Source: Azorinus chamasolen
Lineage: Eukaryota; Mollusca; Bivalvia; Cardiida; Solecurtidae
Direction: 5' to 3'
Assembly (NCBI GenBank): GCA_963576725.1
Contig: OY755252.1
Span: forward strand, 49,745,394 to 49,809,393
Length of the DNA: 64,000 nt
Made by a program: the position numbers and the translations under genes. The notes under the pieces are model-generated. The model saw nothing but the letters and a program-made list of their open reading frames with translations, had not been told where the DNA came from and made no database searches. Shown piece after piece: positions 1 through 11,579 of the stretch (its first letter is position 1; every line of letters starts with the position of its first letter).

Positions 1-2050
1 ATCAGCAGTTAAACCCTTTCTCTGTTTAATATTCATGTAAGAAATAATAGAAATATTTATTAGCTGAAATTATATTATGTAAATTTTCTGAGGATTTTGA
101 TTTTATTTTGCCAAACACTCTAGAATCATATCTATATCATGTCAAAAGCAAACAGAACAGGCCCTGATCAGACGACTCTCATAGGAACCGTCTGATTTGG
201 GTCTTCTGTTTGCAAATACGTGAAAAGGCTTTCATATGAAAGAAAGGGTTACATAAAACATATCAACCTTTACCGCCGCTGTGAAAAACATGTCTGCTCA
301 AAATTAATTCTGGAGCAATTATGACTTCTTCCGATTCGATGAAACGTTTGAAAAGCTATTGTGCGAGTGTTTTATAACATTTTGGATTTTGATGAGACGC
401 CGAGTTACTTGAATATCAGAACGAGAGTTAAGCCTTTAAAGGCTGCAATGACCTGTTTGAGTCCAAATAGGCTGAAATCATCTATCTGAGCCCATTAGGC
501 TGAAATGGATTAATTTGGATGCAAAAGAGTGCACACCCCGATCAGTGAGCTTCTGTGGGGGTGCTCTCATTGTGGACTACATAGTTTGCCTCATTGATGA
601 TTAAACTTTAAAGGGTCAAGCCAACTATAAGAGTATTTTTCCAACGAAGTATGGTAGATTGATTTTGTATGGCCGGCGTCAACGAGACTCCGCTGTATAG
701 TTGAATCTAGCTAGAACGATCATTTAAGTAAAGGGCTATGTTGGATATCGGTACAAACAGGGCTCTGCTGTAGAACAAAAGTTATACAGAAACAGCCTAG
801 AGGAGCGTTCTGCTTCATTCATTTAAGAAATAATGACATCATGTATATTGATTATATTAATTGCACATGGACACAGTGAGTTTTGGCCATGACAGAAAGT
901 GTAGAATCCTATCTACATTGTACCTCAAACAGACTGTGAGCAGACAGCTCTTACAGGAGCCGTTTGATCTATTCTACTGTGGATGCAGAGTTGTAGAAAG
1001 ACGTATTTATTGAGTTAAGTTTTGAAAGTAACTGAATTAATACTTATATTCAGTGGACACGGTAGAACAATTTCACCATGTTCTCGATCAGTTATCAAGG
1101 TCTGAAATTTCTTTTTTAATTTGTACATATCGCCATTATAATGCTACCTGACTACCATTTTCAAATACAGTAAAAACTTGATTATTCGAACACTCAAATA
1201 CTTCGATTATTCGAACACTCAAACACTTCGATTATTCGAACACTCAGATACGTATCAATATTGATCTTTAAGACAGATGACAGCTGGTGTACAGCGGTTA
1301 ATCTGTACTTTTATTCGAGTACCCTTCGACCATTAACGTTCTTATAAAACCCTGATTGTATTAGGTAACTCGTACACTGGTAGCTTCAGTTCTCAACCAA
1401 ACTTCTTTCACTGTCTGCTATATTGGCAAGTATGACTTACCATACATTTTGGCACAGCTTGTATGCAGATGGGACGTAGCCAGTTACTCGGCGTCTCATC
1501 ATCATTCAAGCTGTTCACACTGGGCCAGCTGTTCACACTGGGCCGGTACTTTCTGAGAAGCTTGAATGAATCGCAAATAAGTAAAACCTGGCCCCGTCAG
1601 GTTAAGGCGAAAACATCAATAACACGTGACATGGTTTAAATATAGGAAAGGAAGACCACTTTTGTCAAAATAACAGTTCTAAGCTGTTAAGGTGTCGGCC
1701 GACACAACAGTCATGAAAAATATATTTTTCTTTTATTTGTTTGTATTAATAAATAGCTTATACTATTTTCTATCCATTGCATCAACGAAATACCACTTGA
1801 AACAACACAAAAGTCGTATAGATCCCATTTTCTTTACTAATATGTAGCATTTTTCTGGCTTAAGCAGTCAGCCATTTATGAAGGTTTATCAGGGGCACCT
1901 AAGGGGGAAATGATAATTAGAGCACACACTTAATAAAACAAGAGGATATCATTGAGCCATATTTCCTCTTTTGGTAACTGGCAATAAAATCACATTTTCA
2001 TAAAAAATGATCCGATGGGAGAAAAGTTGAAGATAAAAGTAAAGTACCTA
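1..2050. other. Non-coding upstream stretch with dispersed repeats
   Basis: No exon is visible here. The stretch holds copies of dispersed families found throughout the window: snap-back copies at about 140-232 and 890-985 (a GATCAGACG...CGTCTGAT-type stem), palindrome-family pieces at about 381-411 and 1478-1500, three tandem copies of a roughly 28-bp unit around GATTATTCGAACACTC at 1180-1245, and a 19-bp direct duplication at 1521-1545. If the LDLa gene begins further upstream, this is part of an intron; otherwise it is 5' flank. The sequence does not decide between these. Confidence 0.5.
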
Positions 2051-2339
2051 GTTATAGTCTACTTTCAGTCCGTAGGACCGCTCAGTCGACTGTACATTTA
2101 CTCCCCTGGTCATTGAGTCATTGACCTACAATATTGAGCACTGCTAAAATATGGCGCAATCATGCAGCCGCAGTACAGGCGAGTGACCCTCACAGGTACC
2201 CATTTTAACCCCTGGGTGGAGAGGATGTGCTGGTGGGAGACACGGAAAAGCGTCTCTAAAATTTCCGGGAGGGACCGGGATTTGAACCCCGGACCTCCGG
2301 ACTGATAGTCAAGCGCGTTACCATTAAACCACCGCCACC
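2050..2339 (-). repeat. tRNA-derived SINE
   Basis: The reverse strand begins with a tRNA-like head at 2339-2267. It contains a pol III box A (TGGTTTAATGG, complement of 2321-2331) and box B (GGGTTCAAATCCC, complement of 2277-2289), correctly spaced. The head continues into about 200 bp of non-tRNA sequence, as expected of a tRNA-derived SINE rather than a tRNA gene. The 3' limit near 2050 is estimated. The SINE is antisense to the LDLa gene and upstream of its first visible exon. Confidence 0.6.
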
Positions 2340-3099
2340 TGCAAGATCTTAGTGAAACTGCCTCTCGCGGTATAACCCTTCCATTGGATATGCATGTGTA
2401 TATGTATAAACGAAAGCTGTATATATAATAATAATAATAATATCTTCAAACATATGTAATTTGTGACGAACTAGACGGGGTTTGTGGCATATCAAAATAC
2501 ATTATCTCAGTGAGGGGTCAGTGTCACAGTACTCTGATATCTTGCTTTGATCGTCTAACATAAAAATGTAACGGGATAGACTTGCAGGGGTCTTAAAACT
2601 GACATGTTGCATAACTCCTAAGCGGTTTTTTTTATCAACGTTCTGTACCATAGTTCCCTGGACATGCTAAAGATATACACATTTGCCAGTTGCAATAAGT
2701 TTAAACGAAAGACAAATTTATAAATTTAAACTTGTATATCTAAATGAATTCTAAATGTCGTTTCCAATAGGACTGTTGGTGTTTACCAAACCCATTTGCA
2801 TTTCCAGCTAGAATTAAATAAAATGAAATTTGATAGTATCAACTACGATTTAGCCATTCATTCCACGTGTTGAGGTTCCATCGCTACCTTAAACCTTGGT
2901 TATCGAATAATAATCTGATGATCTGATCCGCTATGTACACCGTTGACGACATTCATCATCGACTGGAGAATGTGTGCCACTTTTATAGGTCAATATCTGA
3001 TTTGAACTGCCAGACGTCTCTTATAGGTGAGAGAGTTACACTGTAACATGAACATGAGTGGTGGTACTCATGAATAACCAAAGTATTTGTCTTGCCTAG
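2340..3099. other. Unassigned stretch before exon 1
   Basis: It contains a short AAT microsatellite near 2428-2442 and otherwise unremarkable AT-rich sequence. It ends in the splice acceptor of exon 1 (TTGTCTTGCCTAG at 3087-3099). No coding exon was recognised. Confidence 0.5.
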
Positions 3100-3207
3100 G
3101 CTGTCTCCCAAATGAGTTTGCATGTAACTCGACCACCTGTATCGATGCCATCAAACGCTGTGACCGCCAATCCGACTGCGAAAACGGCGAAGATGAGATG
3201 AATTGTG
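3100..3207 (+). CDS. Exon 1 (visible): LDLa module
   Basis: The acceptor is CTTGCCTAG at 3091-3099 and the donor is GTAAGT at 3208. The 108-nt exon enters and leaves in phase 1. Its product starts at cysteine I almost immediately (CLPNEFAC), followed by CNSTTCIDAIKRC and CDRQSDC, and ends in EDEMNCG. All six LDLa cysteines are present with standard spacing (6, 4, 6, 5 and 8 residues between them). The acidic calcium-site residues survive (D after cysteine IV, D before cysteine V, and the ENGEDE segment). The exon is three codons shorter than its 117-nt siblings because the linker before cysteine I is shorter. The last base G joins AG of the next exon to make GAG (Glu). Confidence 0.88.
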
Positions 3208-3309
3208 GTAAGTCAGACACATATAAAAAACCGTTTATATGCCTCTGAGTCAACTGATGGACAATGTACCAATATTCAGTACAATTAAGAACTTCAGACT
3301 CTTACATCA

Positions 3310-3500
3310 AAGCTACAGATAACAGTGCCTACTCATATACTAACTTTGTCATTTCTCCACCAAACCCTATTTTGGTACCATTCTTTAGAATTGTCTCGAA
3401 AAGACGATTCTAAGGAGTGGCCACAATATAGGGTTTGGTGGAGAAATAAAGTTATTCTTGAAAATGTTTTTATTTACACATCTTATTTGGACCTCTCCAT
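3310..3500. repeat. Snap-back element, 'CACCAAACCCTAT' family, copy 1
   Basis: The inverted arms are CATTTCTCCACCAAACCCTA at 3349-3368 and its complement TAGGGTTTGGTGGAGAAAT at 3430-3448. Between them is a shorter internal inverted repeat around TTTAGAATTGTC/GACGATTCTAA. The outer flanks (TTCTTGAAAATGTTT and a following CATCTTATNTGGACC) are shared with copies near 13065-13260, 13520-13695, 22235-22390 and 62320-62450. This looks like a MITE-type foldback sequence with no coding capacity. Exact ends and target duplications were not resolved. Confidence 0.6.
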
Positions 3501-3641
3501 ACATGCACTATATCTCTTTCTCTGTCACATTTTGCCATCTATAAATTGTGTCGTCTGCTTTCAGTTTTATGTTTATATATTGTACTGCGTTTGTTTTCAT
3601 TTCTATTTTTCAAACAATTTTATTTTTAGTAAACATTGTTT

Positions 3642-3740
3642 GTATCCTTATAAGACGCATAGCTAAATGACATCTCACATTGACCTAAACTGTATCGTTA
3701 TAAGACGCATAGCTAAATGACATGTCATAGTGACCCAAAC
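3642..3740. repeat. Two-copy direct repeat of about 47 bp
   Basis: The sequence around TATAAGACGCATAGCTAAAT occurs at about 3649 and again at about 3699, each followed by GACAT and a similar CATNGTGACC stretch. It lies directly before the 39-bp array. Confidence 0.6.
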
Positions 3741-3749
3741 CGTTCGTCG

Positions 3750-3995
3750 GTAGAACCACCGACCTACTGCAGGTCATAGTAGGATAGGGTAGAACAACCG
3801 ATCTACTGCAGGTCATTGTAGGATAGGGTAGAACCACCGACCTACTGCAGGTCATAGTAGGATAGGGTAGAACCACCGACCTACTGCAGGTCATTGTAGG
3901 ATAGGGTAGAACAACCGATCTACTGCAGGTCATTGTAGGATAGGGTAGAACCACCGACCTACTGCAGGTCATTGTAGGATAGGGTAGAACATTGC
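3750..3995. repeat. 39-bp tandem array (about 6 copies)
   Basis: The unit contains ACCGACCTACTGCAGGTCAT followed by AGTAGGATAGGGTAGAAC. Because 39 is divisible by three, the minus strand stays open as a 13-residue peptide repeat. That openness follows from the period and is not evidence of a gene. Copies differ by single bases (CATAG or CATTG; CCACC or CAACC). Each unit contains a palindromic CTGCAG core. Confidence 0.85.
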
Positions 3996-4002
3996 TCTTT
4001 TT

Positions 4003-7000
4003 TATATACATTGGCCTATATTGGTCCGGACACCAAAAGTAATTATGCTCTTTTTATAATCATTGACCTATATCTGTTTGGACATACGCAGTAATTATGC
4101 TCTTTTTTATATACATTGACCTATATTTGTCCGGACACTCACAGTAATTATGCTCTTTTTATAAACATTTACCTCAATTTGTTTGGACATACAAAGTAAT
4201 TATGCTCTTTTTTATATACATTAAACTATATGTGTCCGAAAATCCACAGTAATTATGCTCTTTTTATCATATTGCCCTCTATATATCCACAAAAAAAATA
4301 TGCTCTTTTATATACATTGACCTATATTTGTCCGGACACCCAGAGTAGTTATGCTCTTGTTATCTACATTGACCTATATTCGTCCGAACACCCACAATAA
4401 TTATGCTCTTTTTATATACATTGACCTATATTTGTCCGGACACCCACAGTAATTATGCTCTTTTTTATATACATTGACCTATATTTGTTCTGACACTCAC
4501 AGTAATTATGCTCTTTTTATAAAGATTTACCTATATTTGGTTTGATATACACAGTAATTATGCTCTTTTGATATACAATAACCCATATGTGTCCGGACAT
4601 CCATAGTAATTATGATCTTTTTATATACATTAACCTCTATATGTCCGGACATCCACAGTAATTCAGCTCGTTTTATATGCATTGACCTATATTTGTCCGG
4701 ACACCGACAGTAGTTATGCTCTTGTTATCTACATTTACCTATATTCGTGTCGAACACCCACAGTAATTATGCTCTTTTTATATACATTGACCTATATTTG
4801 TCCCGACACCCACAGTAATTATGCTCTTTTTTTATATACATTGACCTATATTTGTCCGGACATCCACAGTAATTATGATCTTTTTATAAACATTGATGAC
4901 CTATATTTGTTTGGACATACACAGTAAGTATGCTCATTTTTATATACATTGGCCTATATTTGTCCGGACACCAAAAGTAATTAAGCTCTTTTTATAACCA
5001 TTGACCTATATTTGTTTGGACATACGCAGTTATTATGCTCTTTTTTATACACATTGACCTATATTTGTCCGGACACTCACAGTAATTATGCTCTTTTTAT
5101 AAACATTTACCTCAATTTGTTTGGACATACACAGTAATTATGCTCTTTTTTATATACATTAAACTATATGTGTCCGAAAATCCACAGTAATTATGCTCTT
5201 TTTATCATATTGCCCTCTATATATCCACAAAAAATATGCTCTTTTATAAACATTGACCTATATTTGTCCGGACACTCAGAGTAGTTATGCTCTTGTTATC
5301 TACATTGACCTATATTCGTCCGAACACCCACAGTAATTATGCTCTTTTTATATACATTGACCTATATTTGTCCGGACACCCACAGTAATTATACTCCTTT
5401 TTATATACATTGACCTATATTTGTTCTGACACTCACAGTAATTATGCTCTTTTTATAAAGATTTACCTATATTTGGTTTGATATACACAGTAATTATGCT
5501 CTTTTGATATACAATAACCTATATGTATCCGGACATCCACAGTAATTATGCTCTTTTTATATACATTGACCTCTATATGTCCGGACATCCACAGTAATTC
5601 TGCTCGTTTTATATGCATTGACCTATATTTGTCCGGACACCCACAGTAGTTATGCTCTTGTTATCTACAGTTACCTGTATTCGTTTCAACATCCACAGTA
5701 ATTATGCTCTTGTTATCTACATTGACCTATATTCGTCCGAACACCCACAGTAATTATGCTCTTTTTATATACATTGACCTATATCTGTCCGGACATCTAC
5801 AGTAATTATGCTCTTTTTTATGTACATTGACCTATATTTGTCCGGACACTCACAGTAATTATGCTCTGTTTATAAACATTGACCTATATTTGTTTGGACA
5901 TACACAGTAATTATGCTCTTTTTATCTACATTGACCCACAGTAATTATGCTGTTTTTATAAAAATTGACCTATATTTGTTTGGACATACATAGTAAGTAT
6001 GCTCATTTTTATATACATTGGCCTATATTGGTCCGGACACCAAAAGTAATTGTGCTCTTTTTATAATCATTGACCTATATTTGTTCGGATATACGCAGTA
6101 ATTATGCTCTTTTTTATATACTTTGACCTATATTTGTCCGGACACTCACAGTAATTCTGCTCTTTTTATAAACATTTACCTCAATTTGTTTGGACATACA
6201 CAGTAATTATGCTCTTTTTTATATACATTAAACTATATGTGTCCGAAAATCCACAGTAATTATGCTCTTTTTATCATATTGTCCTCTATATATCCACAAA
6301 AATTATGCACTTTTATATACATTGACCTATATTTGTCCGGACACCCAGAGTAGTTATGCTCTTGTTATCTACATTGACCTATATTCGTCCGAACACCCAC
6401 AGTAATTATGTTCTTTTTATATACATTGACCTATATTTGTCCGGACACCCACAGTAATTATGCTCTTTTTTTTATACATTGACCTATATTTGTTCTGACA
6501 CTCACAGTAATTATGCTCTTTTTATAAAGATTTACCTATATTTGGTTTGATATACACAGTAAGTATGCTCTTTTGATATACAATAACCCATATGTGTCCG
6601 GACATCCACAGTAATTATGCTCTTTTTATATACATTGACCTCTATTTGTCCGGACATCCACAGTAATTCTGCTCGTTTTATATGCATTGACCTATATTTG
6701 TCCTGACACCGACAATAGTTATGCTCTTGTTATCTACATTTACCTATATTCGTCCGAACACCCACAGTAATTATGCTCTTGTTATATACATTGACCTATA
6801 TTTGTCCCGACACCCACAGTAATTATGCTCTTTTTATATACATTGACCTATATTTGTCCGGACATCCACAGTAATTATGCTCTTTTTTTAAACATTGACC
6901 TATATTTGTTTGGACATACACAGTAAGTATGCTCATTTTTATATACATTGGCCTATATTTGTCCGGACACCAAAAGTAATTAAGCTCTTTTTATAATCAT

Positions 7001-8950
7001 TGACCTATATTTGTTTGGACATACGCAGTAATTATGCTCTTTTTATAAACATTTACCTCAATTTGTTTGGACATACACAGTAATTATGCTCTTTTTTATA
7101 TACATTAAACTATATGTGTCCGAAAATCCACAGTAATTATGCTCTTTTTATCATATTGCCTTCTATATATCCACAAAAATTATGCTCTTTTATAAACATT
7201 GACCTATATTTGTCCGGACACCCAGAGTAGTTATGCTCTTGTTATCTACATTGACCTATATTCGTCCCAACACCCACAGTAATTATGCTCTTTTTATATA
7301 CATTGACCTATATTTTCCGGACACCCACAGCAATTATACTCCTTTTTATACACATTGACCTATATTTGTTCTGACACTCACAGTAAGTATGCTCTTTTTA
7401 TAAAGATTTACCTATATTTGGTTTGATATACACAGTAAGTATGCTCTTTTGATATACAATAACCTATATGTGTCCGGACATCCACAGTAATTATGCTCTT
7501 TTTATATACATTGACCTCTATATGTCCGGACATCCACAGTAATTCTGCTCGTTTTAAAAGCATTGACGTATATTTGTCCGGACACCCACAGTAGTTATGC
7601 TCTTGTTATCTACATTTACCTATATTCGTCCGAACATCCACAGTAATTATGCTCTTTTTATATACATTGACCTATATTTGTCCCGAAACCCACAGTAATT
7701 ATGCTCTTTTTTATATACATTGATCTATATTTGTCCGGACATCCACAGTAATTATGCTCTTTTTTATATACATTGACCTATATTTGTCTGGACACTCACA
7801 GTAATTATGCTCTTTTTATAAACATTTACCTCAATTTGTTTGGACATACACAGTAATTAAGCTCTTTTTTGTATACATTAAACTACATGTGTCCTAAAAT
7901 CCACAGTAATTATGCTCTTTTTATCATATTGCCCTCTATATATCCACAACAATTATGCTCTTTTATATATATTGACCTCTATTTGTCCGGACACCCAGAG
8001 TAGTTCTGCTCTTGTTATCTACATTTACCTATATTCCTCCGAACACCCACGGTAATTATGCTCTTTTTATATACATTGACCTATATTTGTCCGGACACCC
8101 ACAGTAAGTATGCTCTTTTTTATATACATTGACCTATATTTGTTCTGACACTCACAGTAATTATGCTCTTTTTATAAAGATTTACCTATATTTGGTTTGA
8201 TATACACAGTAATTTTGCTCTTTTGATATACAATAACCTATATGTGTCCGGACATCCACAGTAATTATGCTCTTTTTATATACATTGACCTCTATATGTC
8301 CGGACATCCACAGTAATTCTGCTCATTTTATATACATTGACCTATATTTGTCCGGACAACCAGAGTAGTTATGCTCTTGTTATCTACATTTACCTATATT
8401 CGTCCGAACACCCACAGTAATTATGCTCTTTTTATATACATTGTCCTATATTTGTCCGGACATCCTCAGCAATTATGCCCTTTTTATGTACATTACCCTC
8501 TATATGTCCGGACACCCACAGTAAGTATGCTCTTTAAATATATATTGGTCTATAGTTGTCCGGACACCCACATTATTTATGCTCTTGTTATCTACATTGA
8601 CCTATATTTGCCCGGACACCCACAGAAGTTATGCTCTTTTTATCTACATTGACCTATATTTCTCCGGACACCCACAGTAGTTATGCTCTTTTTATCTACA
8701 TTGACCTATATTTCTCCGGACAGCCGCAGTAATTATGCTCGTTTTATATACATTGACCTATATTTGTCCGGACACTCAAAGTAATTATGCTATTTTACAT
8801 ACCTTGACTTTACTTGTCCGAACACCCACAGCAATTATGCTATGAATATACTATCTACTATCATATTTGTCCGGACACCCACAGTAATTGTACTTTTGTT
8901 TTATATACAGAAATTATACAGTAAATTATGCTTTTTAAATACATGGACCT
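4003..8950. repeat. Large 52-53-bp tandem array with exon-2 homology
   Basis: About 90 units fill almost all of intron 1. A typical unit reads GACCTATATTTGTCCGGACA, then CCCACAGTAATTATGCTC and a T-rich stretch ending TATATACATT. The GACCTATATTTGTCCGGACACCCACAGTAA part is identical to the first 30 or so bases of exon 2 (from 9492), and the preceding T-rich ATACA resembles the exon-2 acceptor (ACATACAG at 9483-9490). Most units have CATTG where exon 2 has CAGAG, so the true acceptor AG is missing. There is also higher-order structure: a variant block with CACCAAAAGTAATT recurs near 4031, 4967, 6040 and 6966, and one with ATATATCCAC recurs near 4280, 5217, 6289, 7165 and 7937. Confidence 0.9.
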
Positions 8951-9065
8951 AATTTTGTTCTGACACTCACGGTACCTGTGCTGTTTTATATACAGATACT
9001 TAAATTTGTTCCGACAACCATCAAGTATACTTTTTTCATATGCAGATACCTAAATGTCTTCCGAT
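8951..9065. repeat. Diverged end of the 52-bp array
   Basis: Degenerate units continue here (for example TTGTTCTGACACTCACGGTA and TTCCGACAACCATCAAG) until the array is interrupted at about 9066 by a MITE. It resumes at 9348. Confidence 0.7.
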
Positions 9066-9347
9066 ACTAGGTGCAGATCCAGGATTTCAGAATAGAGGGG
9101 GGTATAATTTATTTTGGAAGGGGCGTAGATTTTTATGTTTGATGACATAATTAATAGTGTGTTTGTATTACATGTTGAAAAAGAGCGTAATTGGGTGAGG
9201 GAAATACAAAAACAATCAGATTAAATCATTGCTTTATTGATTTTTAGTAGTTTTAGATCTAAAAAAAATACTCAAAAAAGTTTGTTTGGGCTATTTTAGG
9301 GGAGGGGGGGGGTACCCCGGCACCGCCCCCTCTAGATCCGCGCCTGG
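9066..9347. mobile_element. MITE with GGATCYAG-type inverted ends
   Basis: The left end CTAGGTGCAGATCCAG and the right end CTAGATCCGCGCCTGG form imperfect 16-bp inverted repeats. The element is about 280 bp, ends in a G-run/C-run segment (GGGGGGGGTACCCC), and has no coding potential. It interrupts units of the exon-derived array. ATA occurs on both sides and may be part of a target duplication, but this is uncertain. Confidence 0.6.
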
Positions 9348-9490
9348 ATACCGACTATTACGTAATTATGTCCTTTTTTACATACAGAGACCTATATCTG
9401 TTCTGAACACGCGCATTTACTATGCATTTAGATACAGAGATATATATTTGTCCGGGCACTCACAGTAATTATCCCTTGTTTTACATACAG
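9348..9490. repeat. Last array units carrying intact splice acceptors
   Basis: The final two or three units before exon 2 differ from the main array in that they end in ATACAG followed by AGA (near 9386, 9434 and 9490). They therefore retain or resemble the functional 3' splice site. The last one, TTTTACATACAG ending at 9490, is the acceptor of exon 2. The unit starting near 9435 read in the exon frame runs into a stop (TTCTGA) after crossing the real exon start out of frame. Confidence 0.75.
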
Positions 9491-9607
9491 AGACCTATAT
9501 TTGTCCGGACACCCACAGTAAATGTGCAAACTTCTTCTGTATTCTGAACGAGGCACGCTGCGACTTCGTGGACGACTGTGGGGACTACTCAGATGAGGAG
9601 ATTTGCG
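9491..9607 (+). CDS. Exon 2: LDLa module whose start seeded the array
   Basis: The acceptor is TTTTACATACAG (9479-9490) and the donor is GTGAGA at 9608. The exon is 117 nt, phase 1-1. The product is ETYICPDTHSKC, then ANFFCILNEARC, DFVDDC and GDYSDEEIC: six cysteines with 6, 4, 6, 5 and 8 residues between them. The calcium motif DFVDDC...DYSDEE is complete. I chose this acceptor rather than the nearer CCCACAG at 9520 because only the upstream one keeps the frame with exon 1 and supplies cysteine I. Cysteine I (in TYICPDTHS) lies within the segment that is repeated about 90 times upstream. The hydrophobic F that usually sits two residues before cysteine II is replaced by S. Confidence 0.85.
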
Positions 9608-9619
9608 GTGAGAAATACA

Positions 9620-9826
9620 CTGCAGTAAAACCTGTCTTAAGCGGACATCAAAAAGAGGTCTAATTATGGTTCTGTGAGGCAGGAGGTAGCTTAATGCAGG
9701 TTAAAACTGCAGAAAGATCCTACAGGAGCTTTTTGCATTATATATGCCCTGCGTTAAGCAACAATCTGCTTTTTAAAACTCCCGTGTTCAATAAAAGAAT
9801 GACCGCTTAGACCAGGTTCTACTGTA
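9620..9826. mobile_element. MITE, 'CAGTARAACCTG' family
   Basis: The left end TGCAGTAAAACCTGTCTTAA and the right end GGTTCTACTGTA preceded by CCGCTTAGACCA form imperfect inverted repeats of about 24 bp. The internal signature AGCTTAATGCAGG ... CCCTGCGTTAAGC is itself an inverted pair. Related copies or fragments lie near 19190-19325, 26689-26880, 28572-28784, 28900-29080, 34590-34725 and 50200-50330. There is no coding potential. Confidence 0.65.
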
Positions 9827-11560
9827 AACCCAGAGGTATATATAACATACATAGATTGAATATTTTATGAAAAATAAATAGCTACTTTATTTTTCTACCA
9901 AGCACTGTTATGACTTAGAACAGTGCCATAAAAGACATGAGTTCTACTGTATATATCTCTTTCGCCAACAAATAGTTTCGGGTGCAAAGGTTGTCGTCTG
10001 CTAAAGTTGTCGTCTGCTAGAGTATTCGTTTGTTTAATATTCTTCCCTTTTGTTTTAAAAATCAATTACCACAACAACAAATAGTTTGTTTCTGGATGAG
10101 GCGCCGAGTCACTCGGAGTCTCGTCTGTAGCGAAAGAGTGGCATCATGGATAATAAATTCAACCCACAGTCACTACTATGCAATAATGCTACTTCCAAAA
10201 CATAGTTGCCTTGGTAATAACTATTTTTATATAGACACTAAGCATTAGCCCTTTCAGTGTGGGAAATGACTCGCTAATGTCCTCTTCAAACAGTGTTGAC
10301 CCAGCCAAGAGGGACACTCTCATCAGAGTATATGTGGTTTGTCTTGTTATACGTAAAAACAAAAACAAACCTGATAGTCACGGTAAGTTTGACCTGGAAT
10401 ATCCCGTTTGAACCTTCAGTGTTGAGTTGGTTAATTGTGTTTGAAATACACGATGGCTTTCTTTGTATGTGTTTGGTTTTATTCATTACAGACTTAATTA
10501 GTTGTAGTATCTGTAATATCTCGTATCTCTAATTTCCAAATAAAAACGTACACGTATAAAACCGAACATTTTGGACAACCATGCCGTACATCGAAACTCT
10601 TTAGCTTAAAAGTGTGCGTCTGTGAATGTCATTGCAATTCGTTCTGATCCAGATGAGACGCCGAGCTAGATGGCGTCTTGTCAACATCAACAATGTTTGA
10701 TGTTGTGCTACAGAGTTTAATTGAAACTAAAAGGAAGACAATGTAGAGATAAAAAGTGAAACAGTCGACCAGTTTGGCAGACGACCATGCTTGACAGCGA
10801 AATACTTAAACCTCAAACGCCGTAAGAGTAACACAAGTTTTAGGACGTCATTAACAAGAAGTCCAATTCAAAATTATTAAAGACAAATGGAATGTATTTG
10901 TTCTGCAAACAACCACCTGCTTTTAAATAACCGTGTGTTTGATATGACAATGACGTTGTTTATCTGTTGGATACTCGGTAGCTCAGTGTACGACGAACTC
11001 CCAAATTAGCCTTCTATATGACTTTCGCTCCAGACTAAGCAGATATCTGCTTTATCAAGTGACCTTTAGAACTGTCTGTTGGATACTCGGTAGCTCAGTG
11101 ACGTTTCTGTCTGTTGGATACTCGGTAGCTCAGTGCACGTTGCACTTCCAAACGATCAGTTTGGATCGAGATAAGACGCCGAGTAACTGGACATCTCACC
11201 AGGTTCCAAACTGTTTGACACACTCGTAGTACGTATTTATAAAGAAATTGAAGACAGCTCTGATATGATATCTGAGGCAGGCGATAATCTTGGCAGGCGA
11301 GCCTTATTTGGCTGCGAAAGGGTTAACCTTTTTACCAGATATAGACAATCTGTACATCTTTGTACATCTGTACATCTTTGCAAGCAAGCAGCGAAGGCCT
11401 ATATCAGACGGCTCCTGTAGGAACTGTCTGATCGGAGGATGTTTTTTTTGCTTATGTCAGTTTTATAAATATTCGTCTAATTAATAGTGAGTACGTCATA
11501 TTTTCTCACACGGTTAGGCATAGTGAAATGGGCTGAAAATACATATTAATTATGCCTCCC
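9827..11560. other. Intron 2 stretch with small dispersed repeats
   Basis: No exon is visible. Palindrome-family copies lie at about 10095-10135, 10640-10690 and 11150-11212. TTGGATACTCGGTAGCTCAG occurs three times (about 10968, 11077 and 11111). A snap-back copy lies at about 11395-11455 (ATCAGACGGCTCCTGTAGGA ... CTGTCTGAT). The remainder is AT-rich with nothing recognised. Confidence 0.55.
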
Positions 11561-11579
11561 CCATTTATGGGTAGACCTA

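Noticed and set aside
2267..2339. Functional tRNA gene
   Set aside because: The tRNA-like head continues into SINE body sequence and its cloverleaf pairs imperfectly; box A and box B alone do not make a tRNA.
3325..3666. 113-codon + strand ORF
   Set aside because: It starts inside a hairpin element and continues through AT-rich intron. Composition is low-complexity F/Y/H/L-rich and no domain is visible.
3685..4011. 108-codon minus-strand ORF of 13-residue repeats
   Set aside because: Produced by the 39-bp array (39 = 13 codons). It lies in an intron with no splice or start context.
9521..9607. Exon 2 starting at the nearer acceptor CCCACAG (9514-9520)
   Set aside because: With phase 1 from exon 1 this start leads to a stop (TTCTGA) and lacks cysteine I. 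The acceptor at 9490 gives a complete 117-nt module.
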